Shown here: positions 8,831 to 17,434 of the stretch, piece after piece | Numbering within the stretch: position 1 is the first letter of the stretch | How the letters are laid out: every line of letters starts with the position of its first letter | Assembly (NCBI GenBank): GCA_025499705.1 | Contig: JAFMVE010000054.1 | Location: 1-36,110 of the forward strand | Direction of reading: 5' to 3' | From: Carboxylicivirga caseinilyticus | Lineage (GTDB): Bacteria > Bacteroidota > Bacteroidia > Bacteroidales > Marinilabiliaceae | Length of the DNA: 36,110 nt | Position numbers and translations under genes: made by a program | Notes under the pieces: model-generated | The model's database searches: none | Told to the model about the DNA's origin: nothing | What the model saw: only the letters and a program-made list of their open reading frames with translations

Positions 8831-10513
8831 ATGAAAAAACTCACAGCTCTTGCATCTGCATTTATGATAACATGGCTGAATTTTCTTCCGGTAGAAGCTT
8901 GTACCAATATTCTTATTACAAAAAATGCATCTGTAGATGGATCTACGATGATTTCATATGCAGCCGATTCTCATGATTTGTATGGTGAGCTATATTTTTG
9001 GCCAGCTGCAACATATGACGATGGAGCATTATTGGATGTTCATGAATGGGATACCGGCAAATACCTAGGACAAATTGCGCAAGCCAAACAAACATATTCG
9101 GTTATTGGCAATATGAATGAACATCAGGTTACCATCGGAGAAACTACCTTTGGTGGTCGTGAAGAATTACAGAACCCAGAAGGTCTGATTGATTATGGGA
9201 GCTTGATATATATTGCTCTACAACGATCAAGAACAGCTCGGGAAGCCATTAAAATAATGACAAGTTTGGTTGAAGAATATGGTTACTACAGCTCCGGGGA
9301 ATCATTTTCAATTGCCGATGCCAATGAAGTATGGATTATGGAACTGATTGGTAAAGGGAAAGGTATTAAAGGCGCTAATTGGGTTGCAATACAAATACCT
9401 GATGGATATGTATCTGCTCACGCCAATCAGGCTAGAATAACAACTTTTGAATTTCAGAAAGAAAACAGATTTAATGATCCGGCAGCAAAAGTATTTCATT
9501 CAAAAGATGTATATGAATTTGCAAAAGAAAAAGGATACTTCGAAGGTAAAAAGAAAGATTTTAGTTTTTCAGATGCCTATGCCCCAATTGACTTTGGAGC
9601 CGTTCGTTTTTGTGAGGCACGTGTTTGGAGTGCATTTAACATTATGAATCCTGAAGAAATGGGAGATTACGTTGAATATGCTCAAGGTAATTCAACTAAC
9701 CGTATGCCATTATTTATTAAACCTAATCGCAAAGTTTCGCACCGTGATGTGATGAATATTATGCGTGATCATTACGAAGACACTCCTTTGGATATGACTA
9801 AGGATGCTGGAGCAGGTCCTTATGGTATACCTTATCGTTTCCGCCCATTAACATGGAAAGTTGATGACGAAACATATTTCAACGAACGCGCCATAGCTAC
9901 ACAGCAAACAGGTTTTTCTTTTGTTGCTCAAATGAGAAACTGGCTGCCTTCGCATATTGGCGGTATTTTCTGGTTTGGTGTTGATGATGCTGCTTCTACC
10001 GTTTATATGCCAATGTACGCTGGCATGCTGAATGTTCCGCATTGCGTTTCTCAAGGTAATGGTGACTTACTTACATTCTCATGGGACGCTTCATTCTGGG
10101 TTTTTACCTGGGTAAGCAATCAGGCCTATAGTCGTTATAACTTCATGATTGAAGACATCAAAAAAGTTCAGAAAGAATTGGAAGATAACTTAACGGCGTA
10201 TACTGTTGCAATTGATCAATCGGCAAAAGCATTGTATGACCAAAATCCTGATCTGGCAAGACAATTTTTAACTGATTTCTCTTGTAATCAGGCTGAGATT
10301 GTTACTGACAGATGGCGATCACTTGGTGAGTTTCTTTTAGTAAAATATAATGATGGAAACCTTCACGAAGAAGAAAACGGAGTATTTAAACGCAATGAGC
10401 ATGGAAATCCGGCACATGCTAAATTCCCGGGATATTCTGAAGATTTCTATCGCTCGGTTGTTAAAGATGCAGGCGATAAATTAAAAATGCGAGAATTACC
10501 AAAAAGCAAATAA
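8831..10513 (+). CDS. Secreted C69-family dipeptidase (nucleophile at signal cleavage site)
   Basis: Predicted 560 residues. The signal peptide (1-23) ends VEA and is followed at once by Cys24 in ACTNILI, then DGSTMISYAADSH: the catalytic N-terminal region of peptidase family C69. GETTFGGRE, ANQARI and GGIFWFGVDDA match the paralogue at 5102-6679. Here signal peptidase alone could expose the catalytic Cys, unlike the paralogue with its 13-residue pro-segment. The Cys could be mistaken for a lipoprotein site, but V-E-A-C is a poor lipobox and the family context argues for the nucleophile. It probably cleaves dipeptides in the periplasm (family knowledge). The start ATG at 8831 is preferred to a TTG six bases upstream. 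It is divergent from the PAS kinase gene, has a good -7 element, and ends in a bidirectional terminator. Confidence 0.9.
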   Translation: MKKLTALASAFMITWLNFLPVEACTNILITKNASVDGSTMISYAADSHDLYGELYFWPAATYDDGALLDVHEWDTGKYLGQIAQAKQTYSVIGNMNEHQVTIGETTFGGREELQNPEGLIDYGSLIYIALQRSRTAREAIKIMTSLVEEYGYYSSGESFSIADANEVWIMELIGKGKGIKGANWVAIQIPDGYVSAHANQARITTFEFQKENRFNDPAAKVFHSKDVYEFAKEKGYFEGKKKDFSFSDAYAPIDFGAVRFCEARVWSAFNIMNPEEMGDYVEYAQGNSTNRMPLFIKPNRKVSHRDVMNIMRDHYEDTPLDMTKDAGAGPYGIPYRFRPLTWKVDDETYFNERAIATQQTGFSFVAQMRNWLPSHIGGIFWFGVDDAASTVYMPMYAGMLNVPHCVSQGNGDLLTFSWDASFWVFTWVSNQAYSRYNFMIEDIKKVQKELEDNLTAYTVAIDQSAKALYDQNPDLARQFLTDFSCNQAEIVTDRWRSLGEFLLVKYNDGNLHEEENGVFKRNEHGNPAHAKFPGYSEDFYRSVVKDAGDKLKMRELPKSK

Positions 10514-10534
10514 TATAGAATATTACAAAATTGA

Positions 10535-10572
10535 AAATGGCCGATGTAAAAAAACACCGGCCATTTCTATTT
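10535..10572. terminator. Bidirectional terminator, C69 peptidase / endonuclease I
   Basis: A 9-bp stem, AAATGGCCG with CGGCCATTT (10535-10543 with 10558-10566), lies between two converging genes. T-rich tracts follow on both strands (CTATTT on plus, TCAATTTTG on minus), so it can serve both. Confidence 0.75.
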
Positions 10573-10589
10573 GCTAACTCTCTAAAAAA

Positions 10590-11603
10590 CTACATACAAA
10601 CTTTTAGGATTTGATCATTATCGATTACAACAATATATATCCCCTTGTCAATCAGATTTAAATCCATTTCATAAACTCCGCCTGACTGTATAGTACTGAC
10701 TTTCTGTCCAGCCATATTATATACATCCACCTTATTAAATGATATGGTTGATTCAATGTGCAGACTCGTACCTTTAACAATGCATTTCACATTATTAAAT
10801 TCCGAAGAAACTTTTTGAATAGCTGTAGCATTACCCCAGATTAAATCAACAAACTCAGGATGGTCGACAAAAGGATTACGATTATGCTGATATGAATACA
10901 CCGCATTATTTCTGCTTACTTCAAAATCATCGACTGGATCTTCTTTGTGCCATTTTAATAAGATAGTCTTAACACCATGTATTGGCTGCTTATCTGTAGT
11001 TGGTAAAATCAGTTCTGTCAGATCCAGATTTGGTTCACCATCATCTCCATTGTACCGAGTAGCCATGTAAAAAATGATACGGGCTACATCTCCTTTCATC
11101 GCATCCCGTGGTTCAAAAGTATAAGAGGACCCCACATAGCAACCTGTAAAACTGTTATTATACCAAACTTCTCCTCCATTCTCACCAAACGCCCTGTTGC
11201 TGCGAGTACTGTTTAATGAACTACTACAAGCCTTTAAATTATGACAGTCAGTTCCCGGACCTTTAGATGTACCAAAATCACCTCTGGACTTAGCCCATAC
11301 ATGTTCACGCGTCCATCCGTTTCCATTATTATATTCCTGAGCCGCATTAACACTCTCGCCTGAATAAATAAGAATTACATTCTCTCCATTATCAGGATCT
11401 TTATCTGCATCTTTTAATATATCCCATGCATCTGTAGAACTCGAAGTATAATAATATTCGGTATGCCCTTTTATTATATTATACAATGCATCTTTCAGCT
11501 GTATACCATCCAATCCACTGGTTGATGAATAATAACCTTCAGGTATTTGTGCATATACATTAAAACCTGTTATAAATAACAGGACAAGTAAAATTCTTTC
11601 CAT
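10590..11603 (-). CDS. Secreted endonuclease I-family nuclease with T9SS sorting domain
   Basis: Predicted 337 residues. Signal peptide 1-18 (ends VYAQ). Residues 30-255 match the endonuclease I family: WTREHVWAKSRG (97-108, with the Glu100-His101 metal/catalytic pair), GPGTDCHNLK (115-124), RSNRAFG, and the closing NRNPFVDHPEF (241-251). Members are non-specific, metal-dependent DNA/RNA nucleases. The last 70 residues form a type IX secretion sorting domain (VDVYNMAGQKV...DKGIYIVVI), so it is probably exported across the outer membrane and released or surface-bound, where it could degrade extracellular DNA for nutrients or clear biofilm DNA (inference). A perfect -7 element lies about 20 bases before the ATG. 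Confidence 0.92.
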   Translation of the reverse strand: MERILLVLLFITGFNVYAQIPEGYYSSTSGLDGIQLKDALYNIIKGHTEYYYTSSSTDAWDILKDADKDPDNGENVILIYSGESVNAAQEYNNGNGWTREHVWAKSRGDFGTSKGPGTDCHNLKACSSSLNSTRSNRAFGENGGEVWYNNSFTGCYVGSSYTFEPRDAMKGDVARIIFYMATRYNGDDGEPNLDLTELILPTTDKQPIHGVKTILLKWHKEDPVDDFEVSRNNAVYSYQHNRNPFVDHPEFVDLIWGNATAIQKVSSEFNNVKCIVKGTSLHIESTISFNKVDVYNMAGQKVSTIQSGGVYEMDLNLIDKGIYIVVIDNDQILKVCM

Positions 11604-11622
11604 AGTCTCCCGATTTAGGCGT

Positions 11623-11630
11623 CAAAAGTA
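11623..11630 (-). promoter_or_regulatory. Candidate -7 element of the nuclease gene
   Basis: Minus-strand TACTTTTG matches TAnnTTTG exactly, 20 bases before the ATG. Confidence 0.5.
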
Positions 11631-11784
11631 ATAGTTTCAGATAAATCACCTAATTATTATGTAAACATTAAAGAAGATTTATATTAATTTAATTAACTAG
11701 TAACTATTACATATCATTAAATAGAGAGAAATATTGAAGTCAAATAAATTTAGACTATTTAGTCTACAATAAGATTTTGATTCT

Positions 11785-11826
11785 TGATAAAAAAACCTCA
11801 TAAGCAAATGGCATGCCTATGAGGTT
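11785..11826 (-). terminator. Orphan minus-strand intrinsic terminator, possible small RNA end
   Basis: A perfect 9-bp stem AACCTCATA/TATGAGGTT (11794-11802 with 11818-11826) encloses a 15-nt loop that includes the palindrome GGCATGCC. On the minus strand it is followed by TTTTTTATC, a classic terminator. The nearest gene to its right, rsgA, is on the other strand, so no known gene reads into it. Confidence 0.65.
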
Positions 11827-11943
11827 GTGTAATAATAACCAATATCTTTTCTTCTTATAATAGTTATACAAAATAAGCTATTGAAATTGTTATATACAAT
11901 CCCCATTTATTGGTAAATTTAATTACAACATTAATTCAACGTG

Positions 11944-12993
11944 ATGAGTATTCTTCATAAATATGGTTTGAATAAATATGCCTCACAGCATGAAATACCT
12001 CCTTTGATTGAAACAGGTAGGGTAATTTCTGTTCATAAAACCAACTATCGAATAATTACAGAAACGGGTATTAGCTTAGCGGAACTTAATGGACATTTGC
12101 TTTTTACATTACCAGCCCACGAACTCCCTCAAACTGGTGATTGGGTTCGTATATTAACTTATAATGAAAGTCACATAATTACACAAATTTTATCCCGAAC
12201 AACCACACTTTTAAGAAAATCACCAGGTAAAACAAGTGATGTTCAGGTTCTAGCTGCTAATGTCGATACCGCTTTAATTATTCAGGGACTCGATCGCGAT
12301 TTTAACATCAACCGATTGGAACGAATGTGTGTAAGTCTACAAGATTCTCAAATTGAACCAATAATAATATTAAACAAAATTGATCTTGACAAGGATTGGA
12401 AAAGTAAGGTAGCCAATGTTAGAAGCAGGCTTCCAAACTTAATGTTAATCCCTATAAGTGCCATTACCAATGAAAACCTTGAACTATTACACAGTATTTT
12501 AAAACCAGAAATCACATATGTAATGATTGGTTCTTCAGGAGTTGGAAAAAGTACGCTTTTAAATGCACTCATAAAAAAAGACATTCAGGAAACAAAATCA
12601 ATTAGTTCATCCGTTGGAAAAGGTAGGCATACAACTACTTCAAGAGATTTATTTCTGTTAGACAACGGTAGTATCTTAATCGATTCACCGGGTGTAAGAG
12701 AATTTGGTTTAGCAATAGAAAATATTGAATCCATTTCTCTTAGTTTCGATGATATTAATTCAATTGGTACCAGTTGTCATTTTATAGATTGCACACATAC
12801 AACAGAACCCGGATGCGCCATTCTAAAGGCTATTAAAGATGGCAAAATCAATGAAGATCAATATGAGAACTATCTTAAATTAAGAAATGAGGCACTTCAT
12901 TATCAAAGAACAACTATAGAATCAAAAAGACTTGATAGAAATTTAGCCAAACGAATAAAAAAATTCAAAAAACAAAACCCCAAAAGCAGGTAG
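11944..12993 (+). CDS. rsgA: RsgA-type ribosome-associated circularly permuted GTPase
   Basis: Predicted 349 residues. An N-terminal OB-fold region (about 20-85, GRVISVHKTNYRI...GDWVRIL) precedes a circularly permuted GTPase: G4 NKID (144-147), then G1 GSSGVGKS (196-203), G2 region GKGRHTT and G3 DSPG (247-250). A zinc motif C-x4-C-x-H-x5-C (Cys278, Cys283, His285, Cys291) and a Lys/Arg-rich tail complete the family layout. RsgA checks late 30S subunit maturation using GTP. The longer N-terminus and the GRV...GDWV pattern look like the second RsgA type that some bacteria carry besides the housekeeping copy, so this may be a paralogue (inference). Translation may start at GTG 11941, but the adjacent ATG at 11944 is favoured. 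Confidence 0.92.
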   Translation: MSILHKYGLNKYASQHEIPPLIETGRVISVHKTNYRIITETGISLAELNGHLLFTLPAHELPQTGDWVRILTYNESHIITQILSRTTTLLRKSPGKTSDVQVLAANVDTALIIQGLDRDFNINRLERMCVSLQDSQIEPIIILNKIDLDKDWKSKVANVRSRLPNLMLIPISAITNENLELLHSILKPEITYVMIGSSGVGKSTLLNALIKKDIQETKSISSSVGKGRHTTTSRDLFLLDNGSILIDSPGVREFGLAIENIESISLSFDDINSIGTSCHFIDCTHTTEPGCAILKAIKDGKINEDQYENYLKLRNEALHYQRTTIESKRLDRNLAKRIKKFKKQNPKSR

Positions 12994-13017
12994 ATATATT
13001 CAATAAACAAACGCTTT

Positions 13018-13035
13018 AAGGTAATTAATTACTTT
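13018..13035. promoter_or_regulatory. Palindromic operator candidate inside the PepSY gene promoter
   Basis: AAGGTAATTAATTACTTT is an 18-bp palindrome with a single mismatched pair. It ends 8 bases before a perfect -7 element, so it fills the space between the -33 and -7 positions, where a repressor would block transcription. It could instead be part of a weak rsgA terminator, but no T-run follows. Confidence 0.45.
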
Positions 13036-13043
13036 ATGGGATT

Positions 13044-13051
13044 TATATTTG
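13044..13051 (+). promoter_or_regulatory. Candidate -7 element of the PepSY-family gene
   Basis: TATATTTG matches TAnnTTTG exactly, 18 bases before the ATG at 13069. This would give a leader of about a dozen bases. Confidence 0.55.
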
Positions 13052-13068
13052 TTTTCAAAATAAACTGA

Positions 13069-14562
13069 ATGAAATTCTGGAAGAAGTATCATAAATGGGG
13101 AGGCATTATTTTAAGTATCTTTTTAATTCTATTCTCTGTTTCTGGAATTTTATTAAATCACCGAAATTGGATTAGTAATTTAAATGTTCCTCGTTCAATT
13201 CTCTCAGAATCTTATCAATATATTAACTGGAACAATGCATCATTAAAAGGTGTTTTATCGCTTAACAATGATGAAGAACTGTTTTATGGTAATGTTGGTT
13301 GCTGGAAATACAACAAGCGACAAAAATCTTGGAAAAATTTTAATTCAGGTTTTCCTAAGGGAATAGACAATAGAAAAATTAGCAAACTGGCTCTTACTTC
13401 TAATCATCGTTTATTTGCTGGTACACAATTTGGTTTATATGAGTTTATTGACAAGCAATGGACACCTATAAATATTGATGCCCAAAGCAAAAGAATTACT
13501 GATTTACTGGACGTTAATGACACATTATATATTCTAACCAGAAGTGAACTAGGATCATTGCAGATCAATCAGGATAATCAGCAGGTCTGTTTTCGTGAAT
13601 TACCTGCGCCAGCTGACTATAAAACACAAGTCGGATTATTCAGAACATTATGGGTATTACATAGCGGCGAAATCATTGGTATCTTAGGAAAGTTTGCTGT
13701 TGATGGCATTGCAATTCTTTTTATTTTTTTCATTGTTACCGGCTTAATTTGGTTTATCAATCCAAAATTGATTAAAAAAGCTAAAAGAAAAGGTAAATCC
13801 ATATTTCGAAAACAATCGTTACTTCGCTGGTCGGTTAAATGGCATAATAAGATTGGCATATACACATTCATCTTTCTTGGTTTCACAACTCTAACCGGAA
13901 TATTTTTACGTCCTCCACTGTTGATTGCAATCGCTAATACCATGGTTGATCCTATCCCACTTTCCAAATTAGATACTCCCAATGCCTGGGATGACCAACT
14001 AAGAGCAATTAATTACAATGAAAAATATGATTTTTTCTTATTATCAACATCAAAAGGATTTTACGCACTAAGTTCAGATAAATCTGAAATGATTAAAATC
14101 CCCAAAGATCCTCCTGTTTCTGTAATGGGGATTAATGTATTTGAACCACTAAACCATCAGGAATATATAATTGGATCCTTCAGTGGTTTGTTTCGCTGGG
14201 ATCCTATAAACATGGAGGTTAGATCATTCCCCGATACTAAACCTGTAGTTCAAGATTCAGCACCAACACGACCAATTAGTGCACAGATGGTTACGGGAAT
14301 TTATTATAAATCGGACGGTCAATACTATTTCGATTACAACAAGGGCGTAGTGGGTATAAGCGACAATGATTTTCCTACTATACCTGATGTAATTATTGAG
14401 AACAGCCCTTTATCCTTATGGAATTTTGCATTAGAAATACACACTGGCAGAATATTTCAGGATTTCACAGGTGCTTTTTATATACTCATCGTTCCTTTGG
14501 TCGGAATTACTACTTTACTTCTACTTTTTAGCGGTGTATGGATTTGGTATAAGAAAAAATGA
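13069..14562 (+). CDS. PepSY-type four-helix membrane protein with propeller-like periplasmic loops
   Basis: Predicted 497 residues. Membrane helices lie at about 10-30, 205-230, 262-285 and 465-493, the topology of PepSY-associated TM proteins (relatives of the haem-containing ferrisiderophore reductase FoxB). Family-type histidines at or near the membrane are His8 (YHKW), His31 (LNHRNW), His198 (LHSGEI), His259 (WHNKIG) and His458 (IHTGRI), which could bind haem. Instead of ordinary PepSY domains the two large loops (40-200 and 300-455) carry short repeats such as LFAGTQFGLYEF, YFLL-type FFLLSTSKGFYAL and IIGSFSGLFRW, which look like beta-propeller blades of the Reg_prop kind. Electron transfer to a bound iron compound is one possibility; sensing is another. 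Its own promoter and a palindrome precede it; 75 bases separate it from rsgA. Confidence 0.75.
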   Translation: MKFWKKYHKWGGIILSIFLILFSVSGILLNHRNWISNLNVPRSILSESYQYINWNNASLKGVLSLNNDEELFYGNVGCWKYNKRQKSWKNFNSGFPKGIDNRKISKLALTSNHRLFAGTQFGLYEFIDKQWTPINIDAQSKRITDLLDVNDTLYILTRSELGSLQINQDNQQVCFRELPAPADYKTQVGLFRTLWVLHSGEIIGILGKFAVDGIAILFIFFIVTGLIWFINPKLIKKAKRKGKSIFRKQSLLRWSVKWHNKIGIYTFIFLGFTTLTGIFLRPPLLIAIANTMVDPIPLSKLDTPNAWDDQLRAINYNEKYDFFLLSTSKGFYALSSDKSEMIKIPKDPPVSVMGINVFEPLNHQEYIIGSFSGLFRWDPINMEVRSFPDTKPVVQDSAPTRPISAQMVTGIYYKSDGQYYFDYNKGVVGISDNDFPTIPDVIIENSPLSLWNFALEIHTGRIFQDFTGAFYILIVPLVGITTLLLLFSGVWIWYKKK

Positions 14563-14660
14563 TTTAAATTAATTCATTTTAACAGCATAAATATTTGGTG
14601 AAAGAAACTTTTTAACTCACCAAGCGTACCAGCATCTGATAAGGGGAAAAGGGAAGTTAA

Positions 14661-15947
14661 ATGAGTAAAATTAACAAAATTGCAACTTTGTTATTTAACA
14701 GAGATGCCAAGTATATAAAGGGATTTGGTTTAGATGACACTAACTTTATATTTACACTGAATCTTGGTGTTACTGTATTTATACTTTCTGTATTCGTCAA
14801 CTTTTTTCTAGACATCGATTATAAAGTTCACCTGATTAATTTCGGCTTTGGTTCCTCTATCATATTTATTTATTGGCTTGCCTATTGGAAACGAAAATTT
14901 AAATTGGCCAGAATTTTTCTACATTCTGTTTCATTTATTTGTATTAATATCCTTTGGTTTACAACAGAGGCCAGTGCAGGGCCCGCATCTGTTTTCTTTA
15001 TGGCATATATTCCCCTAACCATCTTTTTTACGCCACGAAATTCATTACGGGCCATTTTAATTTTAATAGCATCTAATTTAATTGTTTTATATAGTCTCGA
15101 AATCCTTTTCCCATCCTGGATTGAAGCCTATGACAATGAAGCATTAAGAGCAACAGATGTAATGATTATGACAATTATTTTTCTTGTATTTGAAATACCA
15201 TTATTGATTTTTGCTAAAGAAGCAATGGAGAAAGAAAAAAATGAAGCTGTTAATTCTGAAGTGAGAAAATCGTCGATGATTGCAAATCTAAGTCATGAGA
15301 TAAGAACACCAATGAACTCAATTCTTGGATTTGCTGAATTATTGAGTTTACCGGATGTAACCAAAAGCGAACAGGAAAAATATATCAATGTCATCAGTCA
15401 GAATGGTAAAATTCTACTTCAGTTACTTAACAATATTATCAACCAGTCCAAATTAGAAACGAATAATATTGAAGCATCCTATTCAATCTTCCCTCTTCCA
15501 TCACTATTAGAACAAGTAAGAGATAGCCTAGCCCCTTCCATGAAGGAAAAAGCGAATGTTAAATTGCAGTTATCACCTATACAAGCTGAGTCAATTGAAA
15601 TAAGAAGTGATTTTACAATTTTGTATCAAATTTTACTTAATTTATCTTTCAATGCCTTCAAATTCACAGACCAAGGTGAGATTAACATTGGTTATACAAT
15701 AAATAAAAATCATATTATTATATCAGTAAAAGATACCGGCAAAGGTATTCCTGACGAATTAAAACCTCACATTTTTACTCAATTCAGAACTGGCCAGGCC
15801 GATGAACAACACCTACCAATGCAAGGTGCCGGTTTAGGTTTGGCAATATGCAAAGGACTTACTGAAGTTATAAATGGTAAAATCTACTTTGATTCCACCG
15901 AAGGTGTTGGAAGTAACTTTTATATTAAACTGCCTATCAACCACTAA
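14661..15947 (+). CDS. Six-helix membrane sensor histidine kinase 1 (orphan)
   Basis: Predicted 428 residues. About six membrane helices cover residues 28-185, with little outside the membrane apart from the TEASAGP loop (102-108) and the TPRNSL turn (124-129). A short coiled segment leads to His212 in NLSHEIRTPMNS. The ATPase domain shows the N box (LLNLSFNAFKFT, 325-336), G1 DTGKGI (358-363) and G2 GAGLGL (389-394). There is no receiver domain and no response regulator beside it. The N-terminal half matches that of the next gene position by position (see there), so both probably sense a similar membrane or lipid-proximal cue; the cue is unknown. A purine-rich stretch, AAGGGGAAAAGGGAAG, lies just before the ATG and is unusually like a Shine-Dalgarno sequence for this group. 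Confidence 0.88.
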   Translation: MSKINKIATLLFNRDAKYIKGFGLDDTNFIFTLNLGVTVFILSVFVNFFLDIDYKVHLINFGFGSSIIFIYWLAYWKRKFKLARIFLHSVSFICINILWFTTEASAGPASVFFMAYIPLTIFFTPRNSLRAILILIASNLIVLYSLEILFPSWIEAYDNEALRATDVMIMTIIFLVFEIPLLIFAKEAMEKEKNEAVNSEVRKSSMIANLSHEIRTPMNSILGFAELLSLPDVTKSEQEKYINVISQNGKILLQLLNNIINQSKLETNNIEASYSIFPLPSLLEQVRDSLAPSMKEKANVKLQLSPIQAESIEIRSDFTILYQILLNLSFNAFKFTDQGEINIGYTINKNHIIISVKDTGKGIPDELKPHIFTQFRTGQADEQHLPMQGAGLGLAICKGLTEVINGKIYFDSTEGVGSNFYIKLPINH

Positions 15948-16084
15948 CACCATTCATTCAGCCTTTTATTTCATACATTCATAACAAACTATTCCACATT
16001 CGTCAATCATTGCTGCCCTCCAATTTAATTTTACTTAATTTTATTAGGTTAGCAGTTATTGTGCATCCAAACAATGTAAAGTGA

Positions 16085-17410
16085 ATGTTGAATAATATAT
16101 TACACCCATTATACTTAAAAGTAATACCTGAAAATATCCATTTCAGAAATCGTTTTGTTTTAAAAACAATCGTTTTAGGCTGTCTGCTTGGTATTGTAGC
16201 TACTACCTTTAATTTTACATTTCAATTAGATTATAAATTAACTTTATTTACAGGCAGTATAACAGTTTTTTTTGGTTGGCTATACTGGATTGCCCGCTAC
16301 AAAAACAAATATCTATTTGTCAGAAAATTATTTTCTGTTTTTCTGTTTTTGACATTAAACGGGTTATGGCTGTTGAATGGCGGATCACAGGGGCCAACAC
16401 TCATAATCTTTCAGGCCATATTTGCCTTGGGTTTATTTATTATACCTGCACGTAACTTTTTAACCATCAGCATTATTTTTGCCCTGAATATAACGGGTCT
16501 GTTTGTATTAGAACACTTTGCTCCTGAATTAATCATTGGATATAACTCTGATTTAGATCGACTTTTAGACATTTACCACATTGCAATCATTCTTTTTCTA
16601 AGTGAAATTCCATTAATTTATTATGTAAATAAAAATTACAAAACAGAGCAATTAAAAGCTGAAAAATCCGAGCAAATCAAATCTGCATTTTTAGCAAATA
16701 TGAGTCATGAAATCAGAACTCCAATGAATGTTCTTTTAGGTTTTTCAGAGCTTTTACGCGACAACGATATTAATAGAGAAGAAAAGAATCAATATCTGGA
16801 TATCATTCAACAAAACGGCAATGTGTTGCTTCGAATTATAGACAATGTGCTCGATTTATCTAAACTGGATGCCAAAGCCATTCCTGTTAAGGAGAATACC
16901 ATTAAACTGGAGAAATTTTTCAATGACCTGAAAATGGCCTATTCTCATCAGGCGGAAACAAAGCAACTACTGATTAAAGTTGAAAATAAATCGTTCATGA
17001 ACGATTTGACAATTATTTGTGACGAAAGTATTTTATTACAGATATTTAATAACCTGGTCAATAATGCTATAAAATTTACAAACAAGGGTAGCATTACATT
17101 GGGTTACCTACTTAATGAAAATGGATCAAAAATTCAGTTTTTTGTAAAAGATACCGGTATTGGCATAAGCACCTCAATCTTGCCTCATGTATTTGAACGT
17201 TTTCGTCAGGGTGATGAAAGATTAAAACGTGAATTCTCAGGTGCTGGTCTGGGATTAACCATTTCAAAAGCAATGGTAGAATTGCTTGGAGGTAAAATAT
17301 GGATAAAGACAGCTGAAAATCTGGGGACAACAGTTTATTTCTCTATTGATTTAAAAATACCGAAACAATTGGACAACAAGCAAGTCTTCACTTCTGCTAT
17401 GGCCTTTTAA
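16085..17410 (+). CDS. Six-helix membrane sensor histidine kinase 2 (orphan)
   Basis: Predicted 441 residues. Six membrane helices (about 24-180) precede His208 in NMSHEIRTPMNV, an N box (NNLVNNAIKFT), G1 DTGIGI (357-362) and G2 GAGLGL (386-391). The input region aligns with that of kinase 1: GGSQGP against EASAGP, IPARNFL against TPRNSL, then VLEHFAPELIIGY against SLEILFPSWIEAY, and FLSEIPL against FLVFEIPL. This suggests tandem duplication followed by divergence. The gap between the two genes is 137 bases with no terminator seen, so they may be co-transcribed. A 24-residue tail after the ATPase domain has no recognised motif. No partner regulator is nearby. Confidence 0.88.
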   Translation: MLNNILHPLYLKVIPENIHFRNRFVLKTIVLGCLLGIVATTFNFTFQLDYKLTLFTGSITVFFGWLYWIARYKNKYLFVRKLFSVFLFLTLNGLWLLNGGSQGPTLIIFQAIFALGLFIIPARNFLTISIIFALNITGLFVLEHFAPELIIGYNSDLDRLLDIYHIAIILFLSEIPLIYYVNKNYKTEQLKAEKSEQIKSAFLANMSHEIRTPMNVLLGFSELLRDNDINREEKNQYLDIIQQNGNVLLRIIDNVLDLSKLDAKAIPVKENTIKLEKFFNDLKMAYSHQAETKQLLIKVENKSFMNDLTIICDESILLQIFNNLVNNAIKFTNKGSITLGYLLNENGSKIQFFVKDTGIGISTSILPHVFERFRQGDERLKREFSGAGLGLTISKAMVELLGGKIWIKTAENLGTTVYFSIDLKIPKQLDNKQVFTSAMAF

Positions 17411-17434
17411 TAATTATGTATTTCATTCAGTATA

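Larger units (their letters stand above)
11604..11943. other. 340-bp divergent intergenic region, nuclease / rsgA
   Basis: No coding frame is supported here. It holds the nuclease promoter at the left, an AT-rich stretch, a strong minus-strand terminator hairpin (11785-11826) without a gene feeding it, and a possible minus-strand promoter to its right. The rsgA promoter is not clear; TAAATTTA at 11914 misses the -7 consensus by one base. Confidence 0.6.

Noticed and set aside
8831-8905. Lipoprotein signal in the second C69 peptidase
   Set aside because: The residues before Cys24 are V-E-A, a poor lipobox, and this Cys is the family's catalytic nucleophile.
14595-14623. Hairpin TTGGTGA...TCACCAA before kinase 1 as a terminator
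   Set aside because: The 7-bp stem has a 15-nt loop and no T-run after it. It could be a leader structure, but the evidence is too thin to list.
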